This document shows, piece after piece, positions 32,586-45,089 of a stretch of 64,000 bases of DNA. Position 1 is the first letter of the stretch. Every line of letters begins with the position of its first letter. The notes beneath the pieces were generated by a model. That model ran no database searches, was not told where the DNA came from, and saw only the letters and a list, made by a program, of their open reading frames with translations. The position numbers were made by a program, and so were the translations under genes. The stretch comes from Mariannaea sp. PMI_226 (Eukaryota; Ascomycota; Sordariomycetes; Hypocreales; Nectriaceae), in NCBI GenBank assembly GCA_024336345.1, contig JANFOG010000006.1, positions 2,294,001 to 2,358,000 of the forward strand. Reading direction: 5' to 3'.

Positions 32586-34280
32586 ATGTCTACAAAGCAC
32601 TCAAGCGTCAATCCCCTTCTCTACCCATTTCTCATACTTTTCCAACTGTATCAATGGCTTATAGACAAAGCACTCTCTCCGAACCCACCTCGAGAGGACC
32701 AGAAGCTTGGACGTCCCAACATTGCCATCATTGGAGCTGGCATCACAGGGGTCACCGCGGCAGCCCATTGCGTTGGTCACGGCTTTGACGTGACGTTGTT
32801 TGAGAGCGGATCCGAGGATCAAGTTGGCGGCATCTGGACGGTTGGTGACAAAAACAGCTTTCCTCAATTTGAAAGTTTTACCTTACAGGCACTAACAGTT
32901 TTCTTCTTTTAATGTTGATCGCAGAGAGTAAATGATACCTCGGGCCTGCAAATCCATTCGCTAATGTACCGGTTCCATCCTTCTGTACGATGGCAAGAAG
33001 GATATCCGAATCGTCGCGAGATTGTAGACCAGGTGCAGCAGATTTTCCGACGATACGGCCTGGACAAACGAACTAGGTTCAATACAAAAGTGAAAAATGT
33101 CTACCGCCAGAACGGAAGATGGATTGTCAACGACGCTTCCTTTGGACGTTTTGATGGCATCATTGCCGCGATTGGGACGTGTGGTGCACCTAAAATGCCA
33201 CACGTCCAGGGTATGGAGAAGTTCAAGGGCTCAATTTATCACTCAAGTGACTTGACTGGGTGAGTTTTCTGGCCACGCTGCCGGACGGACCATTTATCAA
33301 AGCAAAACGAGGACCGATTGATTGACATCGTTTGTAGAAAAGAAGCCAAGGATAAAAAGATAGTCATCATTGGTGGTGGTGCCAGTGCTGTGGAAGCCTT
33401 GGAATTTGCAGCCGCTGAGGAAGCCCAGAAGACAACGATTCTGTCGCGTTCTGACAAATGGATCATACCGCGAAACCTCGTGGTAGATACTCTACTGAGC
33501 TTCAACATTTTCGGACATGAGACAATCTTTTCGTTTATTCCTGAATTCTTTCTCAGGAAGCTATTCTACCGCAGTCTCGAGGACCTCGCTCCCTCCAATA
33601 AGGGTATCTTCATGGATACGCCAATGGTTAACTCAGACGTCATGGATAAACTACGAGAGAACAAGGCTGAGTGGGTGCGCTGCGACATTGAGGAATTTGT
33701 CGATCGCGGTGTGCTGGTAAACCGCCGCGCAAAGGGCGTTCCCCAAGGAGGACCTGGCCATCAGGAGGTTGTCGAGGCTGATATCGTCGTCATGGCTACT
33801 GGATTCAAGCGACCATCGCTGAGCTTTCTACCAAATGACTCCTTCGAGGAGCCGTATGCTCCACCAAGTTGGTATCTTCAGACATTCCCGCCCTCGCACC
33901 CATCTGTGTCAGCTATTAACTGCACCTACCTCTCTGCCATTGGCACGGTTGGAAACTGGCACATTGGCATCTACACGCGCATTCTCCTCATGTTCCTAGT
34001 CGATCCGCTCACTCGTCCGCGTCCATTCTGGATGGAGCGATGGATCGACATGACAAAGTTGCTGAAGAGAACAAGTCCGACGGGGGCGTTTGACTTCTTC
34101 ACGTACCTGGAACTGCTCTGGTGGTTCGTCTTTTGCATCGCCTTCAACCCGTTTCGGTGGAAGTGGGCCGCGTTTGTCTTCTTCGGGCTGGGCTTTGCGC
34201 TGCCAAAGGCCGTCGTGGAGGAGGAGAGCAGACTTTTGGGCAAAGAAAACGGATCGAAAGACCAAGCAGCCAGTATCTAA
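32586..34280 (+). CDS. Flavin-containing monooxygenase (FMO/Baeyer-Villiger type)
   Basis: Three exons, 32586-32840, 32925-33259 and 33338-34280, give 510 residues. FMOs use NADPH and O2 to oxygenate N, S or carbonyl carbon of small molecules. The first nucleotide-binding site is IAIIGAGITGVTAA at 46-59 (FAD). After the first intron the text GIWTRVNDTSGLQIHS restores the family motif. The FMO identity-like segment is KFKGSIYHSSDLTG, and the second nucleotide site (NADPH) is VIIGGGASAVEALE. An ATGFKRP motif also fits. The N-terminus carries a hydrophobic stretch (about 11-27) and the C-terminus another, so it is probably membrane-attached. Introns are 84 and 78 bp with gttggt/gcag and gtgagt/gtag ends. 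The substrate is unknown. Confidence 0.92.
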
Positions 34281-36862
34281 ATTTGTTTACAATTAGTCAT
34301 GATGAAGCCAAATGTATCAATGAAATCTGACAACAACCTGTTCGGGACTTTTTCTCTTCCGTCCCCCGCAATTAAATAATATTCCGATGGATCATTACGC
34401 TAAGAGGGCGGGCATTTATTAGGCGCAAAGATCTTGATATACAAAGTAATTAATATAGTAGGAACTTTGGCATTCGACCTGGAGGGAAAGGGTCATCAAA
34501 AGTTCATCTGAGACGAGGGTTCCACTAATTGTGTTCATGTCTAAGTCGAAAACAGATTCGGTAGATGTGAAATTCTACTACTAGGTCGTTTTTGTCTTCT
34601 TGAGATTAGGTCGTATTTTGCCCGATTAATTAGATCTCAACTAACCTTCCTCCTTCAACTTGTTTTCCAAGGAGAGCGGCCGCCCCTTGGTCGTCAGTGC
34701 ATTGAAGAAGAAAGAAATACACAGAGAAATACACAGAGAAATACACAGAGAAATACACATACACAGACACAACCCGGCTAGCAATTGCTCGGATGATGAG
34801 TGAGTGGAAATCGTCCTAACTTTGGCCGATGAAGAGTTGAGAGTTTTAAGGAGGCTCTGAGCAACAAACGACGCCACAACGGTTTCTGAATTTGAGATAT
34901 TAGTGAGGGCAACGTGGTTGAACACTTTGTGTTTTAATATCAATATCGTCCATGTCTAACTTCTGGATAGTACATAGTATCTCGGCCAGCGCGAACGCTG
35001 TTCCTGGTCGGGCGCGCGCTAGCCTCTGGGTCCTGCCAGTACTAGTTAGCTAGGGGGCTTTATAATAGGCAGGATTTTGCTATTAGGGGACTTAATGACG
35101 CAGCAGGGGCACCATCTGCCATTTTTGGGAGGAATCTCTGGCGAGAAGTGCCGATTCTCTGCTTGAACTTGTGCTTTATCCTGCGTATATCACGAATCCT
35201 TTACCTAGGTATTCATAGACGCGCATAGCTCTTGTAGGCTTCAAAGCTCAATTCTAACCTGAGACGCCTGCCTGGCAGCGCTCGGATGAAGCGTACTATG
35301 TAAGAATGTACAGTATATACCGAGCCGAGGATAGGTATCTACCTACGTCAATGGGCAATCCTACAGCAAGTAAGGTATTTACAGAACCTCCCGGAAGGGG
35401 GGGCTCACCCGCAACCGGGAGCGGAGTTAACGCGGTCCTGCAGGTGGCCCGTGTCTTCCCCAAGCGTGCTGACAACGAAGTCCCTGAGTTCCTTCTGTCC
35501 CCCTTCATCATGCGCCAGCAAAGGAGATTCATTGGCGTGAGGATTCCTGGCCATCAATTAACCCAAAGACCTATTTTATGACTGTGGGGAATGAATATCA
35601 TTTCTTAAGATATATTAGAACCCCTACCCGAAAAATAATTGTATTCATGGATAAACTACTACGTATTTATGCAGGGTGGATGAATACCTACTGCGAGATA
35701 TTATACGAATACTACAGGGTCAAACTTGAGGGTGTGGTTGACGTCCATGGACTGGACTGCTGTGTACTGTTTGTAGCCGCGACAGATGCACTCGCACTCA
35801 CTAGCTACGTACTTGCAGTACCTCCATCGGCGGCCTTGGGCAACATGGGTCGGCTAAGGCGGCAGCTTCGGTTGCAGTAGGGCTGAGACAGGCCGACCAA
35901 CTGATGGCTGTCGCTCTTTGGAGCTGCCGGTTGTCGCATGCCGCATGCAGGAGCCAGCAAAAGCCATCTCTCCATCCAGGCATCTCGGCGAGGATTTGGA
36001 GCTGCCATCCCTGCAATATACAATGCTGTAGGATGGCCATGCCAAGAAGAAGAAGAAGAAAACAAAAAAAAGGGAAAAACAAGTGGCTCTTGGCGACAGG
36101 CCCAAGGATTCCTTCGTCTCTTTTTCGTCGGGACAGCGATAATTTCCACGTATCTTGAATTATGGATACTTACTACCTAGGTAAAGTATGCATATGTGAG
36201 CTCTTACTATAGTACTCCGTAGATAATTCTAGGTACCCTTAGGTACAGTATGGGGGCCTTTGTTAGCGCCTGACCCCTCCCGCAAGCCCATCGATATGGT
36301 ACTGCACTCTGCATAGTATGCATGCAGCGAAAAGCACCTAGCTGCATCTTTCGTAAAATAAGTATGGTCTGACCGTCTTGCCTACCTCTAAAACATACAT
36401 ATCTACGGAATAATCTGTGCCTAATAATGGATACCGATAACTCAACTTTTTGACAGACACTCATCTATTTGATATTCCATCCACAGCTCGCAACAAACTA
36501 CAAACTACCACGCCCCAGGATCTCCAACGTATCCGGGGAACAAGCCTCGGCAGAGGCAAACCGTTTTTTTTGAAGAAACGCATTGAGAGCGATCCCAGCG
36601 ACATGGATCCCAATTTAAGCTAAAAATTTCTCATGAAACGATCGACAGAGGCTTAGGACAGGACTAGTTTTACAAAGTACCTTTGCGGCTTCTCTGCCCA
36701 ACGCCCGCAGCCGCTTGTTCAGCCAAAAACTCTCTTTTTTTCCCCTTCTTCCATTTCATTTATTAATTCTTCCATCCCCCTCCCCTCTCCTCCCGTTAAA
36801 CGTCAAACCGTCGAACGTCGATCTGCTATTGAATCAAAATTTTTGTTTTTTTAGCAGCGGCA
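34281..36862. other. 2.6-kb intergenic region
   Basis: No gene recognised. It holds a 12-bp tandem repeat at 34714 and several CCTAGGTACC-like palindromic motifs near 36170-36250. A pyrimidine-rich leader (36700-36850) precedes the transporter-like gene. Confidence 0.45.
34714..34760. repeat. 12-bp tandem repeat GAAATACACAGA
   Basis: Three exact copies and a partial fourth. The reverse strand in one frame would code CISL repeats, but there is no supporting gene. Confidence 0.85.
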
Positions 36863-39800
36863 ATGTCGGGTTCCGATCCAGACGCGTCCCCCGCGTCAAA
36901 GGACGACGAGAAGACGGCGCAGCAGCCGCAAACTGACTTGGGACGAGAAGACACTCCGGACTCAGAGGGCGAGATGGATGTGCAGACGGATGGAATCACG
37001 GAGGTCGAGGGCGTCCACAACCCATACTTCGTCAACGCAACAAAGTCGCCGTCGGCTGGCCGGAAGCTTCCGTCATGGCTCGACCACTTCAACGCAAAGG
37101 ACCTCAAGACGCTGTTCAAATGTTCGCTGTCGGTCTGGCTCATGACTCTTCTGATTCTCATCGTCCCAACTCTCAAGGTCATTGGCCAATCGACTTTTCT
37201 TGGATGGTAAGCAGAGCTCTCCCTACCAGTTTCCCTCCCCCTCCCTCCTTCTCCTCCTAGTCTTATACCTGTAAGACACTCTCTACGAGAAGACAGCTCA
37301 CCCTCCAATTGGTTTCCGATTTGCTCACACAATGTCTCAATTCATTCAGCATCGTCCTATTCATTGCCCCTCCTGCCGGCATTGTCTTTGTCCAGCTTCT
37401 GATGTGCATCTCCATCCTTCTCGGTGTTTGCATTACCTGGGGTTGGGGCGTGGTCACCATGAAGGCTGCCCTCGCCACCCGGCCTCAAGCCGAGGTGCAG
37501 GCCCTCTATGCTAGCCTCCAGCAACAGGCGGCCAATGCCACGGATCCGGCGGCCTTTATCAAGGTTCAGGTCCTCAATGGCTACATGCTAAACACGAAAG
37601 TCAGCGTTACTTACTTTTGCATGATTGGTTTGCTTCTCTATTTTATTGTAAGTCGTGTTTTCCCCCTCCCCCCCGTCTCCTCCTCCCTACGCAAAACAGC
37701 AAGCACACTGCTTATACTCACCGACCCACACAGGCTCGACTTCGTGTCGCATTCCCAAAACTCATCTTGGTGCAAATCCTGGCTTCGATTGTCGCAGTCA
37801 TCTTTCTCTGTATCGCACCTCTTTTCCCAACTTTCAATGGAACTCTTGCCAAGGTGATTGTTCTTCCTTGTGCAATCGCGGCAGGAATCGGTCTCGTCTG
37901 CAATGTCTTCGTCTTCCCCACGTCTTCTACATCAGAAGCACTCGATAGCATGAAGGATGTCCTAACCCCAATGCCTGGATTTTTGGACGCTTGTGTTCTC
38001 GGCATGCACCAGCCAGGCTTAGATATGAGCGAAGCCAAGCTGTCTGGACTCCGTATGAAAATCGTAGGCGCATACAAACTCCTGGACCCCCTCTTCAAAT
38101 TTCTACCCATCGACATGTCTCTCGGAAGATGGAGCGCCGAGGACCTATTGACTCTGAATGCACCATTCCGACGGCTCGTCATTGCCTTTGTCGGCCTAAC
38201 TGAGACTCATAGACAAAAGCAAGTTCGAAAGCGAAAGGTCATTGAGGCCATAGGTCGTGCGCGAGTTGCCAATGACGACAGCAGCAGCGCCCAGCGAACT
38301 ATCGCGCTGGGACAACATCAAATTGATCTAGCTGACGAGTTTCACGTTCGATCGAACCGACCCGAGAGAAACGACTTGATCCACAAGAGTATTCAGTCCC
38401 TGGCAGAACCCGGCGACCACCTGATCGATGCATGCAAGGAGGCCATCGAGGCCATCAGCGAGGCGTTCAAGCAAGCCCATGCCCTTCGCAGGACACCTGA
38501 ACACGCCGATATGCTTCAGAGGCATGTCACTGCACTTGCTAAGCTCCGTGAGCAGCGTGACATCTTCATGACCTCGACTTCGCGCTATCTTCCCGAGACC
38601 TCACGGCAATTATTCGATGACGATGGACTGTTGAGGGTAAAGACCGGCACGTTTGCATCCATGTCTGGATTCATGCAGGGTATTCTTATTCAGGAGCGCC
38701 TGTTCCAGTTTGCAAACTCTCTGGACCAGGTTCTCACCCGAATCGTTGAAATTGAGGGAGTTAGAAGCACTGTTCGACTCTGGTTCCCTAGCCGTTTGAT
38801 GACCCTATTCCGATGGATCGGCCGCGAAGACTCATCCGAGGACAAGGTGACGGCAGCCGATATTGGCGACGGGCTTATGCGCATTCCAACTGTAGCCACG
38901 CTGCACCCCAATCTACAGGGTCTGTCCGAGAATGTGGAACCTGGCGCGAGGTCTGCTCGAGCTGAATTGATCGCCATGAGAATTCCCAACAGCCGCAAGA
39001 GAAGCGCCGCGGGCAGGATGCTACTTGGTGTCACTAGCTGGTTCGGCGGTGAAGCAGGCGTCTTTGGTCTCCGCATGGTTGTTCTCAGTCTCGGCCTTTC
39101 CGTCCCTGCGGTCGTCAAGACCAGCGCCGGCTTTTTCTACCGTAACAAGGGCCTCTGGGCTGTTATTATGGCACAGCTGTCCTTGGTCCCGTACACAGCC
39201 GACCTCCTCTACGGCATCATTGTCCGAGTAGTGGGTACGATTATTGGCGGCGTGATTGGTTTGGTCGCATGGTATATTGGTGCTGGCAATGGCTCGGGTA
39301 ATCCATACGGCCTTGCTGCCATCCTGGCAGTTGTCATTGTCCTCATCATGTGGTGGCGTCTTTTTGCCCATCCGGCCCTTATCCCTGCTGGAATCATGAT
39401 GGGTGCGACGGCATATCTTGTGATAGGCTACAGTTATACCGATGAGCACAACCCGGCATATGGCAATCCTGGTATTGGCTATGCTGTTTTCTGGAGGCGT
39501 CTCGTCCTTGTATTCCTCGGCTTTGTGGGTACACTGGTTGTCAACTTTCTGCCGAAGCCACCATCTGCCAATCGCCATTACCGACATTTGCTTGCCGACA
39601 GTCTCGTCAGTGTTCGCGATCGGTACGCCCTGTTTGCCTCTAATTGGAGGGATCCTGCAGCGGATCTGAGGGAGGTGTCTGAAGAGGAAGCCCTGGCCGT
39701 TGGCGAGGCTCTTCTAGCTATTTCGGGGCCCATTAAGCTGACCGCTTTGGAATTCTCGGGGTCCAATTTCGATACAAAGACTTTGGTCCAGGTGTGCGAC

Positions 39801-40223
39801 CGATGCATGATTCTCAACCAATGCGTCACGCAAATGCTGCAGTATACGGCGAAAATGTCTGACGAGCAAAGAGCGCGGCTTATTCCTGCTACTGGCGCCA
39901 TGAACACCGACCTTCTTACGGAGCTCATGGCTGTGCTGTCCCTCATGCAACAGGCACTCAAGAGCGGCGATCCACTGCCGGCGGTGCTGCCCACGCCGTT
40001 GTTCACCAAGGCCATCGCCCATGCCCAGGCACACGTTGAGGAGGGGATGCGTGACTCGACCTCCATGCAAGATAAAGGAGTCATGGAGAGCGACGGAGTT
40101 CGGAAGTATATCGTCTTGTTAAATTCACTGGTGCAGCTGCTTGCAGCATTGGATGACATGGTGTTGATCCTGAAGCGGGCGGTTGGGGAGACGAGTAATA
40201 TCGTGACCCTGGAGACTGTATAA
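36863..40223 (+). CDS. Large FUSC/ArAE-type membrane protein (DUF2421-like, possible aromatic-acid exporter)
   Basis: Three exons, 36863-37206, 37350-37647 and 37734-40223, give 1043 residues. The first 75 residues are acidic and cytosolic-looking. A first membrane block follows: FKCSLSVWLMTLLILIVPTL, IVLFIAPPAGIVFVQLLMCI, GVCITWGWGVVTMK, YFCMIGLLLYFIARLRVAFP, and further helices around IVLPCAIAAGIGLVCNVFVF. A long soluble middle (about 260-600) leads to a second block near 610-780 (VVLSLGLSVPAVVKTSAGFF, GLWAVIMAQLSLVPYTADLL, VGTIIGGVIGLVAWYIGAG). The tail is soluble. This arrangement matches the fungal ER/plasma-membrane group with an N-terminal ArAE_2 region, a FUSC_2-like second half and DUF2421, related to fusaric-acid-resistance and brefeldin-sensitivity proteins. 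Export of organic acids is the family guess. Introns are 143 and 86 bp with canonical ends. Confidence 0.9.
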
Positions 40224-41644
40224 GTATAATGGCTGGATAATGAAGGAGAATGAGCTAATTGCATATAAAAAAAAGTACAATTAATCAACATATTTGAATG
40301 TTCTCATATATGACGGATACCGCGTAGCCCACCAGCAGAACATGGTGGATAACGGTCCCGATCAAGGCATAGAGAGAGGTATATAGGAGAAGTTTCACAG
40401 GCTATTATTGCCTACAATGCACATTTTCTTTAGTTTTATCATATTGCATATCTTCAACTATGTTTTTACTGGCCATGTGATACTCAGAAATGAATAGCTG
40501 TTACGACGTCCTTTTTCCCCCCCTTAAATGTCAACTGGCGTCGAGCGACGAAGGACGTTCGCTCAATGCATGTGAGGGGGAAGGGATAGACGGAGTTGGA
40601 GACAACAACAATAACACAATTGGCTCTTTATGATACAGCTTGAAGATTGAAAAAGAAAGTATTTCGATTGTGAGGATGAATTGAGGGATTCTTGGGGGTG
40701 GCGTGCTCGGGGCATGGGAATTTTGGAGCGATTGTTCTTTTAAGCCGACCTCTATATGATCCCCCATGTAGGCATAAGCGCAAACATGGCATCACCACCA
40801 TTTTGATTGTCTTTGAAGTTTTCCAATTCAAGTTCGTCGAGGCAGAGCTTTATGTATCCGAGCATAGAAGTAAAGAACGATTCACAACCGCTCTGTCGAT
40901 CTTCTTGACTAACGCTGTGTCAAGCTACGGGGCAACGGTTCGGCAAGTCATATCCATTTTGGGATATAGACAATCCTTAATCATTTCTCCCCATTTCTTC
41001 CGTAATTCATTTCTAGGCGTAGAGAGCGTATATGGGAAGTTCGATATGGCATAATGGAGGCTAAGTATAAGGTAAGTGCACGTTTACTAGCACATTAAGG
41101 TCAAATGTACATCTGGTGGGACTTCACCTAAACAGTATCTTTATTATTTTAATACTATATTTCAGATTCATTATTACTACCGTTTTTAATGAAATAAGTA
41201 CTTTGGCATCGTTTTCTTGTGTAACTAATTAGTTTTGCCAGAATGTCTTCGCCAGCTCCCGTTACCTTCGACAAAAAACTCCACCCCTCCTAATGCCGCT
41301 GAGACAGCCGCAGTCCGAGTTACTGAAGCTCAACTGCTCCGCTGTAAATCCCGGTCGCTGAATATGTCCATCTCTGCTGCAATGCCGGCGTCGAACCCCG
41401 GCTCTTCGACAACCTGACCGACCGAGCCCGCGCGTTGCTCGTGCCGGAGATGGAAGAATTGACGCCGGGGGCTGCTTCGTGGTCTCACAATGTCGTCACT
41501 GCCGGATGCAGACGACCATGATGTCATATTAGTTAGCTTCTCAGCTCTGCAGACCAATTTCTTTTTACCACGCAACTCACTTATCAACATCAGCGTTCGC
41601 AAAGGACAACTTGATAGAGGATCAATACAAAGGCTGAGGTAATC
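40224..41644. other. Intergenic between transporter and hexokinase-like gene
   Basis: No gene supported. The first 200 bases are AT-rich 3' flank. A frame at 40692-41054 has no family features. 41230-41644 is the probable leader of the hexokinase-like gene. Confidence 0.45.
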
Positions 41645-43387
41645 ATGGAAACCGGTCCGGTGCAGCTAGAGTCGCTGCTCGAGGAGGTCCGGGACCTCTT
41701 CACCGTTGAGACGGGGGAACTCAAGCGGATAACGGAAAAATTCGCCTCGGAGCTTAGAAAAGGTAGGCAATTTATTCGTGCCTTTTTTTTTCGTCATATG
41801 GCTCCTACGAAATGAAAAATGAAGGACAATATCTCGCGCAGTGCTCTATTCGGTTCGACTCAACGACTGGTCTCGTGCTGTACTAACTTGGCTCCCAGGG
41901 CTGAGCTCCCAGGGTGGTAGTAGCATAGTAAGTGTTGGAAATCATTACCACTTTTGCCATTCTTTCTGCTTCTTAATCACGTTTCTAACCAACATATATC
42001 GCTAGCCAATGAACCATACTTGGGTTACATCTCTCCCCAGTGGGCGGGAGAAGGGATCGTACTTGGTGATGGAGATGGGGCGGACGCATCTTCGAGTGTC
42101 TCACATCACCTTACCAGAGCTGAAGAACGCAGAGCTCAAAATCCACCAGTCAAAATACCAAATTCCAGAACAGCTCAGGGACAGTGAAGCAGAGGACCTG
42201 TGGAATCAATTGGTGTCGTTTCTTCAAGATTACATAAGTGAAAATCGTCTTGAGCCCCGTCAAGGAGAGAAGCTGCCTCTTGCCTTTGTCTTCTCATATC
42301 CGATGACCCAGCACAGAATCGACGTGGGAATCCTCCAGCGCTGGACCAAGGGATTCAGCGTCAGGGGAGTAGAGGGAGAGAACGTTGCTAGGCAGTTTGA
42401 AGATGCGTTATCGAAACAAGTAAGTACACTAGCTCATCATGTTTCCTTTGACAAAAGGAAAACAGCAAGTGTGGCTGTTAATGCGAGTCTCAAAGCAACT
42501 TCCCGTATCCGTTGTTGCAATAACGAACGATACTACAGCCACGCTGATGGCGTCTGCCTACATGGACCCGGAGACCAAAATCGGCTGCGTCTTTGGCGAA
42601 GGTTGCAACGCTGCCTATATAGAAGACTGTGGTGCCATCTCCAGCCCAGACCTTATTGACGTCTCACCCGATACGCCCATGGTCATCAATTGCGAGTGGG
42701 GTGCCTTTGACAACGAGCATGAGATTTTGCCGAGGACTCCCTACGACAGGATTGTGGACGAGAAGTCGCCGCGGCCAGGGCAACAGACGTTTGAGAAGAT
42801 GGTAGCCGGTCATTACTTGGGTGAAATTTTCCGTCTGGTCATTGTCATGGCGCACGAGAAGGGCCTCATTTTCGATGGGCAGAGTATTGATAAGATCAAG
42901 GAACCATACTCTCTGGATTCATCTGTGGTGTCCATTATAGAACAGTACGTTTTATATCTGAGTGAACCTGGTTGTTGACCATCAAGTCGTTTCTAACAGA
43001 GGTCAAATTAGGTATTGTTCTGAGGGCTTTCAAGGCATCAAAGAACTATTTCGCTCGAAGATGCATATTTCATGCACCCAGCTAGAATTGTACTTCATCC
43101 ATGACACCGCCGAGTTGATCATATCGCGCGCGGCCCACCTCTCAGCATGTGGCATAGCAGCCATATGCAAAAAGAAGGGCTACCGAGCGTGCCGAGTTGG
43201 CGCAGAGGGGTCTCTTTATGAAAAGAATACTCACTTCACGTCACAGATATCGCATGCGCTGGCGGAAATCTTGGACTGGCCCGAAAGGAGAGACGGGGAT
43301 CCTGTGGCCATGTTTCATTCCGGGGGAAGTGGAGTTGGAGCTGCCGTGATTGCTGCGTTGACTCTCGGAAGAGGTGACAAAACATGA
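41645..43387 (+). CDS. Atypical hexokinase-family protein with altered phosphate-binding motifs
   Basis: Five exons, 41645-41762, 41899-41927 (29 nt), 42006-42419, 42496-42944 and 43012-43387, give 461 residues. The chain aligns with yeast hexokinase throughout: KGLSSQGGSSIPM, RWTKGFSVRGVEG, NCEWGAFDNEH, SPRPGQQTFEKM, and C-terminal CGIAAICKKKGY. The WTKGF lysine and the catalytic Asp of ITNDTTATL are kept. But key phosphate loops differ. The usual DLGGTN is EMGRTH, DTTGT is DTTAT, GTG is GEG, and the C-terminal DGSG is GGSG. These changes should weaken or abolish ATP use. Non-catalytic hexokinase-like regulators are known in Aspergillus (HxkC/XprF and HxkD, which affect extracellular protease control), so a regulatory role is the best inference. 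The acceptor at 42496 is chosen because it gives QLPVSVVAI with no insertion. Confidence 0.88.
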
Positions 43388-43668
43388 GGAGTTTACAGAC
43401 ATTTCTAAATCGAGAAATGAGGTCAATCATATCATCGATGCAGCTATCAGTGTATGATGGATTAGAGCATAGCCAGGCTACAGTAATAAGAAACGCGCTG
43501 ATGACTTGAGAATTGGTTTACCGCGGTTCAAAGTGAGGCACAGCAATGAATGAATTTCTCTACTTTCATATAATGTGTTGTACAGAATGGTTTATGACTT
43601 CCGGAGTCTTATGGACAGAGGATACGAAGATCATATTTGGCGGACAAGTTATGTTACGTGCAAACCTA

Positions 43669-43986
43669 TTACTCCTTCTTACCCCCAGCCATATTTTGAA
43701 CCATGCCTCCGAGGGACCCCTCAGTAGTAAACTGCTTTCCTATCATACCCTCCTTATCAAAAGGTCCACCGATCTTCTGAGCTGTGCCGCCAATAGCACC
43801 GGTTTCTAAGTAGTGGTTTAGTGCATCTGACCAGTTGTCATGAGCAGGTAGAAAAGGAAGCTGACCGGTGAATTGTTGCCCGATGGTGCCCTTGGCATCT
43901 AGGGGCCGATTCTTGTTGGCCGTGGTCATGGAACTAGTGTCCATGGAGCTGGTGGGCATCGAGGGATCGTTTGGTCTGTCGGCCAT
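43669..43986 (-). CDS. Small repeat protein with GxIGxQFT motifs
   Basis: A single exon of 105 residues, soluble, with no signal peptide and no cysteine. After an Met/Ser/Thr-rich start it has repeated units: DAKGTIGQQFTGQLP, ETGAIGGTAQKIGGPFDK, EGMIGKQFTTEGSLGGMVQN. Internal repeats of GxIG(K/Q)QFT are seen in a group of small fungal hydrophilic proteins, often glycine-rich and resembling LEA-like stress proteins. I recall such proteins only as uncharacterised. It is convergent with the hexokinase-like gene, 281 bases from its end. The start ATG at 43986 is the only one in frame. Function unknown. Confidence 0.7.
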   Translation of the reverse strand: MADRPNDPSMPTSSMDTSSMTTANKNRPLDAKGTIGQQFTGQLPFLPAHDNWSDALNHYLETGAIGGTAQKIGGPFDKEGMIGKQFTTEGSLGGMVQNMAGGKKE

Positions 43987-45089
43987 TGTGGTTGATGATA
44001 ATAGTGGCTTTTATTTAGAAGTGTATGGTATCTTTCTTCAAGAAGGAGTAATTAATGTAGTCTTAAAATATTTAAAGAGCTTCTAGTGATTATTGGACAT
44101 TGGGGTAGTCTTTATAGAGACTTGGCGGAGAGAATCGTGTGTCATTATGTCATGATGTCCGTCATGACGTAGACATCTACGGGATCTCCCTTGATGATGC
44201 TGGGGTGTCAGATCTCTGTTACTCATTCGGGTTATTTCCCTTCTACTCGTGATTAATCTCGTGGCCAATCGATGTCATCGACAGTGAAAGTGCAAAACAA
44301 TTGAAAGAAAATAAAGTAAAATTACACACGGTGTCGTTCAGGGCGATTGAATCATAAAGGATTCGCCACCAGAAAGACCCAAATACCTGGGTTTCGATTT
44401 CACGCATCTCACAAAAAGTACAAAAATTCATGATTCGCAGGCATCTCTCGCCGATCTTGTTGCGGCTGAACATGACATCATGTAAGATCTAGTACAACCA
44501 AACCATTTCATCAATTACCAAAGCTTCAAAGAGTGTAGCAATTTAATCGAAAGATTCTTGTCTTTCTTCTCGGTACTACAGACTTACTCAAGGCTGCTGC
44601 AATATCAAGTCCCTTCTCCAAGAGCCCCGCATGGTCTACATTGGTGTCATACTCGAACTTGTAATCATCTGTACTGGTTTTACGAGAAAAGGATTTTCTT
44701 GTATCTTAAGATATGAATTATCCTTGACTTGGATATACAGGAATACAATGAGATAGCTTGCAAGCTCGCAATCCACATCGTATTACCAGGCCACAACACC
44801 TCAACGCCTAAAAAAGAAGCACACCATACATCTCTGTGGCCACGAACTGAGGATTCCTTTGCATCATCCTTTTCATTTTCCTAGTGTTATGCTGATCCTA
44901 CACCAAATCTATCTGAACATAACATTCTTTTATGTCCTCCATCTAGAACCACGCCAACCATCTATATATCCTTAACCCCCCGTTGAAATAATTTGTCTAG
45001 GCAAAGAACACGGTGAACTTGAAATCTATCAACCCAACATAACTACCTTAAATGTTAGCCTTAAATAAGTTCAGGACAAAGGAGGATGG
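43987..45089. other. Intergenic
   Basis: No gene supported. It is AT-rich with several direct repeats of short T/A tracts. Contains the promoter of the small repeat protein and the 3' flank of the regulator. Confidence 0.4.

Noticed and set aside
42420..42465. A shorter intron in the hexokinase-like gene ending at 42465
   Set aside because: It would insert ten residues (QVWLLMRVSK) not found in the family. The acceptor at 42495 gives a gap-free alignment and a normal intron length.
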